Assembly (NCBI RefSeq): GCF_019924925.1
Contig: NC_067220.1
Span: 1,798,001-1,862,000 of the forward strand
Length of the DNA stretch: 64,000 nucleotides
Direction of reading: 5' to 3'
Source: Ctenopharyngodon idella
Lineage: Eukaryota > Chordata > Actinopteri > Cypriniformes > Xenocyprididae
Shown one piece after another: positions 34,704-46,700 of the stretch. The notes beneath the pieces were generated by a model. It had not been told where the DNA came from and searched no databases. It saw only the letters and a list, made by a program, of their open reading frames with translations. How positions within the stretch are numbered: the first letter of the stretch is position 1; each line of letters begins with the position of its first letter. A program made the translations under genes and the position numbers.

Positions 34704-37700
34704 CTGGTGCCTATGCCTGAGCAAGAACCAGTGTGTGTGCCTGTGCGTGTGCCTGATCATCGGCTTAGTGATTTCAGTGGTTGTGGGATTGAAAATATAT
34801 CTAAATTCCAACAATTCGGGACACCCTGATGAGTGCTATGCTAAAGCAGCAGTGGCAGCAGGTGCCAGGACGTGCTCTGAGATCGGGAGGTATGTTTCTA
34901 AAGAGCCACATTTATGTTTCTGGGGAAGATTCCCTGCATGAATCCTTAGAATCTGCATTACTAATGTGAAGTCACTTGAATTGTTCACTTGACTTTACAC
35001 AGAGCTCTTTGTCTTACAGGGACATTTTGAAGCGTGGCGGTTCAGCAGTTGATGCTGCTATTGCTGCTCTGCTGTGTGTGAGTCTGGTTAATACCCAGAG
35101 CATGGGCATCGGAGGAGGTGTGGTTTTCACCATATACAACGCGTCAACAGGTACGTGGGCTTTGAGAGCCTTAACCAGACTGACAAACAAACAAAAAAAC
35201 TATCTCATCTTTATAAAGCACATTTTGGGCTAGTGAACTTTTTGCATGTGCAGTATTTGAATAAAGTCCGGACCTGAGCTGAAGAACAGTGCCCTTAGTA
35301 ATTATACTTATCTCACGAGATAAGACAATACACATTATTGGGCTCATGAGAACAAGACAAAATTTTAATACAAATTTTTAAGAAATTTTCAATGACAAAA
35401 AAAATGGACTTGTTTATGACTGAAAAAAAATGGACTTGTTTGTCTGAATTTCACAAAATGCAAAACAATGCAGATTTGTTTTGAAATGTTTTAACTAATC
35501 TAGAGCTGTCACTAATGATTATTTTAATAATCAAGTAATCGATATATATACGTAACAATGAGGAAATAATAATTGGTTCAAATATAGTATTAAAAGCAAG
35601 TAATCATGGTTTTATTGAACAAAATAATGTAATATACATAATATAAACATAATCAACTTCTGTACATTATGTATTATAACAAATGCCTGGAGTGAGCACC
35701 AACAGGCTGATTGTTGTTTAATTTTGGCCAAACACCATTTAATTCAAGTGTCCGCTTAATTTTTAATATTTGGCCACTTCTTTTCGATAGAAATGCTACA
35801 GCCATAAATTCTCGAACAAGAACATGTGGACATCAAAACATGCAAACTGAGCACAGTTTTATTTTTGAAATAGCAATGCACAACAATTGACATGATGTAT
35901 TAATATTCTCTCATGTTAGCATAGGTCTATAAGTTATTTAAGTTACAAATGTGGTGAAATGGTGCACGTTGCATTCCCAGATGAATGTTATAAGCAACAC
36001 TGTAAAACCTTGCAGTAAAAAAGGGGCCAAATTCTGACACTAACATACCATTTTTCATTAAAACAATAATATACAATAAAAAAAGTGCATTCTGGGTAAT
36101 ATTTGTTGTTTTTGAGAAAGTAGCCTACAGGAATAGACTGTGAATTAACCCTCTGGGGGTTTTTTTGGGGCCATGGAAAATTTTGACATGCCCTGAGATT
36201 TGTGCTATTTTCAGTTGCTTATAAACATATTAATGGCAAAACTGTCATTACACTGTATTCAGCACAAACTGTACAATTAACATTAAATTGCTTGCAACAA
36301 TGTTGCCAGTATTTTACCATTCATTTACAGGACAATGTTTTACAGTGAACCTAAACTGCGCATATGCAGAGATGGAGTTTGTTAGCCGTTTGTTAAATCT
36401 TGCGGAACGAGATCTCATCACAACTCTACTTTGTTCCTTTTCGTACTGTATAGCAGCGAAAAAGTGCTATATAAATAAAGGTGATTAGTAATATGAATGA
36501 GAATAAGAAACAGCAAAAATTAAGTACATCACAGATAATATGTTTGCTCTCTTGATTCTGCACTGTTAAAAACTGCCAGGAAATTACAGCATTAAATAGT
36601 ATTATTTTACAAAAAATTACTGTAGTCAGATATTTACAGTGAATTTGCTGCATTAATGATCTGTCATTTTCTTATGAATTACTGATAATTGACAGCAAAA
36701 TGATACTTACATCACAGTAATTCACTGCTCTTGTTTTACTGTGACGTCACCATAATGGTCATTGGTGTTTTCAGACTGACGGCAGAAGGTCTGGACTCAT
36801 TGACTGTTCATTGACTGACATGTAACGCAACCAATCACAGTTCGTTTTGTTCCACCTCATATTTAGGGACGTGAAAATGTAAAGTTGATGTCCCTACGGC
36901 GTGCATCTAATAAATAATTAATTCAAGAATGTTGTGCAAGTTTACTGCAATAATGGAGCTGCGAACTTCACATACTTTGGAAAATCCAGCGTTTAGTTGA
37001 TCCTGGTAAGCGCTCATTATTACAGTTGTAAACATGACAGCGTTCTTCTTCCATGAGGGGTTTAGTGTCACGGCATTCATGTCCAGACAGGCCGTTAAAG
37101 AATGTGACACACGTTTCCTAGACATCCTGTAGAATTCAACAATCCAGATGACGACTTCGAAAATCCTGAAGTGTTTCCAGTTAAGTGTGCAATATGCATC
37201 AAACGTTCAGCCAACGGTCCGAGTGGCGTGACATCTGATGCTGAGACTACCATTACGGTGACTTCAAAACAACTATACAGTACTAAACAATATAATTTCT
37301 TACAGTGGCGTGGTTAAAGACAACTTTATCATGTGAATTCACAGTAAAACTAGAGCAGTAAATGACTGTGATGTCAGCATCATTCTGCTGTTGATTAACA
37401 GTAATTCATAAGAAAATGACCCAGCATGCATTAATTTCACTGTAAATTTCTGTCTACAGTAATTTATTGTAAGATAATATTTGTTAATCCTGTAATTTCC
37501 TAGAATTCTTTAAAGTGCACATTAAAACTGAAGCTCAATGGCCAAAATGACTAATTTTGTTTGCAAAATCCTCTTACATAACAAAATACAGCTATCAATA
37601 TGAAATAAATGATACTTTTCAAACTTGGAAAGGCTAACTACTTAAAAAAAAAAAATCTTATGGGTGGTAATATCTAAAAAACAAAATAAAGAGTTGAAAT

Positions 37701-40700
37701 CCTCAGAACTTCACATTTTGTCGTCGTTCCTGACAATTATGCGACAGAGAGGTGCAAGGCAACACTGTCCCAAATGATGACATACAGAGTTATGCCAGGC
37801 CTCTGTCTTTGCGTGGAACCAGTCTTTCATTCAGTGCATCAAGAAATGTGATGAGGCGTTCTGTATTGTACAGGCCAATAGTTGGTATGAGGCAAAGGAC
37901 AACATCACTGGATGGCCCCTCTGACCTGGCACTGTAACAGTGGCATTCTGACAAATGATGTTCCTCCCGCATCTCCTCACTTTACAGAGGTTGAAGCCGG
38001 CTTTATCCAAATAAATGAATTTGTGATGTGCCCGTTCAGCTTCAAGCTCCATCATTTGCTAATAAAAGTGCTAATTCATTTCAGTAAGCAAATTATTCCA
38101 GTTGCATTGAGCTCGAAAGATTACATACCCCTTGCAGAATCTGCAAAAATGTTAATCGTTTTAACAAAATACGAAGGACCATTAAAATAGCATTTTATTT
38201 TTTATTTAGTACTGTCCTGAATAAGCAATTTCGCATAACAGATGTTTACATAAAGTCCACAAGACAAAAAAAAAAAAACATACCCTTGATTCTTAACACT
38301 GTGGGTCCTATATCATACACCCGGCGCAATGCAGCGCCAGGCACGACGCACGTGTTTTTTGCTAGTTTCAGCCCGACGCAGTTACCATTTTCACGTCCTG
38401 AGCCATGTTGTTTAAATAGCAAGTGCATTTGCGCCCATTTGTGCGTCCATGGGCGTGCTGGTCTGAAAACGAGGTATTTTCAGGCGCATTGTAGACGTGT
38501 TGCTATTTAACTAAAATAGACTGCGCCACTGACCAACTGAAACCTGGTCTAAAGTCAGTGGCACAATATTTGTCTTGTTATTTAAAGAGTGCGTAAGTAA
38601 TATGCACCATATGTGGGTGCACAACGTGTGTACACTATGTTTATTATACACACAGGGATGCGCAGCAGCACACACACATGCCAAATATTAAAAAGAAAAG
38701 GATTACAATGTAAAAGATTATTATTGTGTGCATAAAGATAAAAATGTTTGGGAGATGAGACTCTTATTTCACGTTACGCCCAAAACACACCCATGACTGA
38801 TTAAGAGAATAGGGACAACCTTTTTAGACTATGCGCCGGGCGCGCCAACCATTTTTTCCGTCCTTAAACTAGCAAAAGTGGATTTGGACACGCCCTAAGT
38901 GCACCTGCGCCGTGCACTTTAGACCATAAGCTATTGCGCTTAGATCAGTAAAATAGTGTGGTTACCTGGCTGATTTTTTTTTTTTTTTTTGTCTTGTGGA
39001 CTTTATGTAAACATCTGTTATGTGAAATTGCTTATTCAGGACAGTACTAATAAAAATAAAATGCTATTTTAATGATCCTTCTTATTTTGTTAAAACGATT
39101 AACATTTTTGCAGATTCTGCATGGGGTATGCAAACTTTCGAGCTCAACTGTAACTGTATGGTATAGCAAGGCATTACAATAACAGATCTGTACCGGCACA
39201 TACTGGAATCTTGCCTCCTTTACAGTGTCAGAGTTTCTTTGGAATGAAACTCCATTCAGCTGCTTCATTCTGACAAGGTTTTAAGGACTCTGTCCACAGT
39301 TGCCAAACTCACACAGTTGATATTTCTAAATACTCCTCATATGCAATTACTGCTGCCTGGATTTCATGCGGTCTGATTGCATTGTTTGCCACGATCATAT
39401 CAATGACAGCGTCCTGTTCAACATTAAAGATCTTTCCTCTGTCACCAGTGTGTGGTAGTGTGTGGATTATATAAAGTAAAAGCAAAAAGCATGTCAACAT
39501 TGACATCAAGACAGTCACATAAATGGGACTGATGAACCATCTGCTTTACTGTAGACACAGCTTGTTCTGCCAACAGGGCAATACAGTAAAGCTGACATAC
39601 ACAGTGGTATAACATTATTACTTACCTGTTCTCATTCCGAAAAGTCTGACAATAGATGCCACAGTGCTCTGACTCAGAATGGGTTGGATCCTTTGTCCAG
39701 CCTCTCTAAAGAACAAGCCATGATTAATGACATGGTCAATAATTGTTGCTGAATTTCATTTAAATATTGAGCTCTATTTTGTCCTCTTTCTGTGGCTCCT
39801 TCACCACGCATGCAAACTCATACAGAGGTGACATCTTTTATAGATGGATGAGGACTGAGTGCTGATTGAAAAGTTGTGCAAACGAGTTTCACACAGATGC
39901 ATTAGAGATTCATAATTATGCAAGTGTTTTCCTTTTGCTCAACACAGTGAATCCAGTAGAGTTTGGGGTCTTTCAATGAGATCTGTGGTTACTGTTTTAA
40001 CAAAGGGTGTTGCAAGAGAAGACTTCTGCTAAAAAGGTGATGATGAAGATCAAGTGGATCCCAGTTTTATTTAGTGTGTCTTAGCAAATGAGAAAAAATG
40101 TGAATGAAAAGTTTCATGTTTTCACCCTTAGGAAAGGTGGAGACAATTAATGCAAGAGAAACCGCTCCAATGAGTGCTTCAGAGAACATGTTCGGCAGTG
40201 ACCCTGAGAAAGCAAAACCAGGTAAACCACCATAAATATACATATGCCCAAATCCAGCCTCCATGATGGTTTTACAGCACAGATTCAGTAAGCACATTAG
40301 TCCACATATTAAAACATTAAAACAGCAAAGTGATGTCTCTGATGATTTCTTGCCAGTTTGACTCTTGAATGACTTGACCACTCCTCTGTTTTGTATCAAT
40401 GACAGGATTATTCATAGCTGTGCCAGGAGAACTACGTGGTTATGCGCTGGCACACAAAAGACACGGGAGACTGCCATGGAAGGAGCTGTTTGAGCCCAGT
40501 ATAAAGCTGGCATTAGATGGATTTCGGATTGGCAAGGCCTTGGCCAGAGCCATTAATGAGACTCGTCATACAATTCTGAATGATAAAACATTGTGGTAAG
40601 AATACAGAATTTGTAAACTAGCAAAAGAACTGGGCTTGTTTTTAAAATTTTAAAAAGTGGCAAATATCCTAAAAGGCAGATCTGACACTATTATAATACT

Positions 40701-43700
40701 ATATGTCTCTATTTACACCCAGGTCCCTAAAGCATCAGCCTTTTAAATTTATCAACATGTCCTCCAACCAATACGCCCATGTAGGTCGTTTGTCACTTTC
40801 CTGAAATACGACCCATAGGAGCGTTTACTAAAGTTGCGCCAACTATCGACAACAGGACACTTTCATTTTAATGCATTGTACCCTTTTATTGGCGTCATAT
40901 TTCAGGTTTCGCGTAGCTCAATTGGTAGAGCGTTGCAATCATGTGATCATGCGATTGTGGGTTCGATCCCAGGGAGCGCATGTGCTCATAAAGTGTATAT
41001 GCATTATAAATCACTAAAGGTAGGTTTAGGGTTGGGGTAGGTGTAGTCGTTAATAAAAAAATAAATTAAAAAAATGAATTTTGCTAAATGGAAATAGGAC
41101 AAATGGTAAGGGACTGTAAACAGTCCACACACTGCATTTAAATGAACACGCATTTTGATTGGTAATGATGGTCATATGTCATTTCATGATGACAGACGTA
41201 ACATGACACTGTCATTATTTTTACACCAGCTAGAGGGCGCATGACTTTAAAACGTAAATATAGGTCGTAATAAGGTGCTTGAAAAAACGACCTATAGGGT
41301 CATTTTTTTGGAGGAGGACAGTCTCAAATTTATATGATATCATTTTATTTCTGCTCTTCTCTCTCTTCTTTCCAGTGAAGTGTTTTGTGACTCAAACAAT
41401 AAAACCTTGAAGGAAAATGATACTATAAGATTTCCCAAACTAGCAGACACCTATAAGAAGATAGCAGAAGAAGGACCAGATGCCTTTTACAATGGGTCAT
41501 TGACTCAGACTATAGTGGATGATATCAATGCTGCAGGTTGTTTCATGCTTAAATTTGACTCTATTCATATCTAAGGTGTCTAATGACTTAATTTATTTAT
41601 CTAAGTATGCAAATCTGAATCTTTGTGGAAACACTCTACAATACGGTGCAGTAATATACATTAATGCATGATTAACTAATGCACAGATAATCATGAGTTA
41701 AAGTATGACTTGTGTAATTTTATATTAGCTTTTTCTTAATGCTTTTAACTATTTTGTATAGAAGATTGTTTCTGCCACTGAATAAAAAAATAAAAAATAA
41801 ACTAAAAATAATTTAAATTATGGAAACTAGCTTCCATAATTTTGTATTCCAGTCTGTATTTTTTTGTATGCTTTGTCTGTTTTATTGTGTAAAGTGCATT
41901 GAGAAGCTGCTTTAAAGGGCCTATTTAAAATAAAGTTTATTATTATTATTGTTATTATTATTATGACTCATGGAGAACTAAACCATTAATTAATGATTAC
42001 TGCATTGCCAACTAAAATTTAATTAGATATACGCTATTAGTTAATACTATGTGATAAGTAATTAAGACATGATGACACATTTAATTTATAGCAATTCATA
42101 TATTATCTAATCTATTAATCAGATAGACTCTTTATTAGTTGCTGATGCAAAAATAATTAATGAATGGTTTAGTTCTTCATGAGTCATACATTAACTCATC
42201 TGTGCATTAGTTAAGCATGAATTAATGCTTATTAATGCACCCGTATTGTAAAATGTTACCATCTTTGTTTCTCCTAACACAGGAGGGATTATAACACGTG
42301 AGGACCTGAAGAATTATCAGGCAGTGCTGAATGAGTATGCATTAAACTTTACTGTGGGGAAATACATATTTCATGCTCCTGATGCTCCATTCGGTGGACC
42401 TGTGCTCGCTCTGATACTCAACATACTCAAAGGTGTGTGTGTGTGTGGATTACAGGTTGGTGATGCAAAGGATCTCAAATTACTCCAAACAAATCAATGT
42501 ATTAATAAAGCCATCTGAACACTTCATTCGGGACCAGCCCATGGCATAGGCGACATGATAATGATTCTTGCTTACTGGCAGCTCTCATAAACAATGACTG
42601 CCAGATTGTTACCCCCGTAATTTCCCAGTGTGGTTGGGGTTAGGATTAAATGTGGGGTGAGGTTAGGATTACGCTATCAGGTAGTGGCCTCAATGAGTTA
42701 TGGTTAGTAATAATCTGGCAGGCAGTCAAAATTCACATCACCAGCCATATGAGGGACCTAATGAAGCACAACAGCTGATGAAATACTGTGGGTGTCCATG
42801 TGAAACACTTTCAGTTCAAAGATAACTGCAGAAGTGGAGGAAATGAGTGAAAAGTCTATTAAGAATTGCCCCATCTCAAAAACTTTTTTTTCCCCCTTGA
42901 CATAATGGCACTCAAGCCAATCAATTAATCTTAACTTGGGTTTTCTGAATAAACAAGTCATAGTATGTGAATATGAAAGATTACTAGATTTTTACAATTA
43001 AGTTAAGACATCAAGTTAACTAAAAGTGTTTGTTAGAACAGCTGCTGGATTTTTGTGTACTCTAGACATTCACCATTTAAATTCTGAGATCCTATCAAGT
43101 GCTTTGAAAAGCAACAACTGTAAAGTATTAAAAGACTTGTAGTAATGGCTTTAGTAATCTCCCAGAGTCTGTCTTTAATCTTAGTCATTAATTATTTTAA
43201 AATTTTCTAAGGTTCAGTTCAAATAATGAAACTTTTCATTTCAGGTTACAACATCTCAAGCAGCAGTGTGTCCACAATAAAGAACAAGACTTTGACGTAT
43301 CATCGCATGATAGAGGCGTTCCGCTTCGCTGATGCCCAAAAGAGTAAACTGGGAGACCCAAATTATAATAACATCACTGAGGTGAACTCAACTCAACTCA
43401 ACTTATATATTCATTGGGCCTCTACTAGATATTTGCAGGCTAAAGGGATAGTTCACTGAAAAATAACAATTCTGGTACCCCAAAGGGGGAAAATTAGGAA
43501 ATACCCCCCAATACTATTGCAGCTCATTGTGACTCTTTCAAGCTCCAAACATATAAAAAAAGTACCACAAGTGTCAGAGCAATAGCCTTGTGGGCAGTTG
43601 AATTTTCAGTTTTGGGTGAACTTTACATTTAATGCAACTCACATCTCAAATACAGAATTTCTGAATTGTCTTAAAGGATTAGCTCACTTTCAAATGAAAA

Positions 43701-46700
43701 TTACCCAAAGCTTTACTAATCCTCAGGCCATCCTAGGTTTATATGACTTTCTTCTTTCTGACGAATACAGTCGTAGAAATAATAATAAATATCCTGATGC
43801 AGCCGAGCTTTATAATGGCAGTAATATGTTACCAAACAAGTATGAGCTGAAGAAAGTGTCTCCATCCACATCCATCCATCATAAACTTATTCCACGCGGC
43901 TCCAGGGGGTTAATAAAGGCCTTCTGAAGTGAAGCGATGCGTTTGTGTAAAAAATATATCCATATATCCATATCCAAGGACATACAGCGTAAGCTTATTG
44001 AAGAATATGGAAGGCGGTCTGGCGGAAGCTAGATATTCTACTTCATAACTCGTTAAATATGGATATTTTATTTACACAAACACATCACTTCAGAAGACCT
44101 TTATTAACCCTCTGGAGCCATGTGGAATACGTTTATGATGGATGGATGTGGATGGAGACACTTTCTTCAGCTCATACTAGTTTGGTATCACATTACTGCC
44201 ATTATAAAGCTCGAATGCGTCAGGATATTTATTAATATTTCTACAATTGTGTTCGTCAGAAGGAAGAAAGTCATATACACCTGGCTTGAGGATGAGGAAA
44301 GCTTTGGATAATTTTCATTTGAAAATGAACTAATCCTTTAACTTTGCCACATCTAATCTAACAGGAGTGACTTCTGTTCTAGCAGACATCTTTTTCTCAA
44401 AGCTTTTCACTGTTCCTATATTTACTTATTTTGTCAATCTTGTTTTTACAGATTGTCCAAAAAATGACCTCAGTGAGCTTTGCAGACCACATCAGGAGTA
44501 AGATTAAAGATGACAACAAACAAGACAGCTACTATGAGCAGGAGGGCATTGATAAAGTGCCTGATGACCATGGCACATCTCACCTGTCAGTCATCGCAGA
44601 AGATGGGAGTGCAGTGGCAGTCACCAGCAGTATCAATGACTAGTAAGAGAAATATAAAGAGACAAAGAGACCAGTGTCCTGGTCTTGATCTGTCACACCA
44701 AGTTTCAGTTATTAAGAGCTGCAACAACTGAACTCCCTACCAATAGCTGTAATAACATGTTGGAAGTTGTCAGAGAGTCAGCAGAGTCATTGACTCTCAG
44801 GCAAGTTCCAACATGTTTGATATTTTTAGAGCCTCCATAGCCCAGAGGAAACAAATACCTCATGCCCCTTTATATGGTGAGATTACTGCATGAATTACAT
44901 TTGAATGTTTTGTGAGTTACACTTCTGTGTCTACAGTTGGTAGTCAACCAGAATGCCTGTTACCGCCGCGGCAAAAATAAACCAGTCTTATTATAAATGA
45001 CAATGTAAGTGGAGCTGAAGTCATAAAATAACAATAAGGATGAAAAACTACAATGATGGTAATTTCCAAATCCTAGTACTTAATAGGCCTACAACAAACA
45101 TGATTTATGATTTAGAATGTATGTAAAGCTGACATCTTAAAGACGTCTATCAGATGTTTGTAAACAGCAGATGCTTTCCAGATGAAGTGATCTTTGACAG
45201 ACATCTTGCAGATGTACATATGGGTACTGGTATGTATAATTTATGTTCTAAGTTGCCATTATTAATTAAACAAAATGCTTGACCTTAATAATCTGTTACC
45301 TATTTCTAAGTGTCAAGAACGGTAAAACATAAATGCTGTCGGCCAACATCGGTTAACAGCACATACAATGTTATCGTCTTAATCAACGCCTGCTACTAAT
45401 AAAAATGACAGACAATGAATAACAAAGCTCTGAAAAGTGTTTAGAATTAATACATCTACATTTCAAATGTTTTTATTTGTGATATTAAACTAGACAAAAT
45501 AATGAAGTTGGTTTATAGAGCCGGGACTCGGAACACTTGAAGAACCGCGAGGCACATGTTGTATCGTTAGCCACGAAGCTATCATCCTAACACTGTCTTA
45601 CATGCATGAGCTTAACATCTTACACTCATGCAAAGCCTCACTGATGTAGCATTTTTCTATGGAAATGTTTTGTACTTTTATATTAAGATGTTTTAATTAT
45701 TTATTAAAGAAATTATGCTGATCATAACAACCTACTGTATTTCATTCTTAATATCATTAAGAATGCAAAAACACAAATGCTGCTAACATCAACTAACTGC
45801 CATCCTGACAATGTTTTAATTTTATGATCCTTTAGTTTCATTTATTTCAGCATTATGTTTCAGTTAATAAAACTACTACAAATTAAAAGAACACAAAGTA
45901 TTAGACACATAACCTATTGACATGCATAGCCTTTTTAATTATAGAAAAACTGGGCTCACAGTGTTAACGTTTACTCTGCTTAAATTTGAAGCAAATAATA
46001 AACACCTACATTTATTTTCAGTGCTAAATTTGTACTGTAATTTCAGCACTGTGATTATGAATTCGTTTAACTACAATGTTTCACTTGAATTTATCTGCTA
46101 CCACAGCTCTCAATGAGCCGCGGCAGATTAATACTTGAGAGAATGAACTGACGCGTTTACATTCTAACTTTTCAAAGTCTGTGATTATAGCACTACTTAA
46201 AGGCAGCAAATACACATCCCCAATTTTTCCCGCGCCGGTAAAAGTATTATTCTGGTTGACTACCAACTGTATGTTCACATAGTGCTCCTGTTATTTTTCA
46301 TCAAGAAAGTCAGAGGCAGTCGTTAAGTCTGTCACTGTCCTCTGACCGAGGAAGGCAAGATTTCAACAAGAACAGTCAGTAGATTTGACTTCTCCTACCA
46401 AAATCATTCAAATCAGCTAGTGAGACATAGCCTAATACTTAAATTAAACAGTCCTAACAAGATTTACTCAACAAAGTAAAATAAAACACGTTTGTATAAC
46501 AAGATATGAATGTATTTTGGTGTATATTTTTATGAAGATCTGTTGCTTTGTTGTTCTTTTCAATCTTGTTGTCTGCATCTTTTTTGTGTTCTCACAGCTT
46601 TGGTTCGGGGGTGATGTCACACTCAACAGGCATTATATTTAATGACCAAATGAGGGATTTCAATGATCCTGAGGTGATAAATGGAGTTAGCAACAACAAC

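Noticed and set aside
40906..40980. Functional tRNA gene
   Set aside because: The anticodon loop is oversized and the acceptor stem does not pair. It is a tRNA-derived repeat at most.
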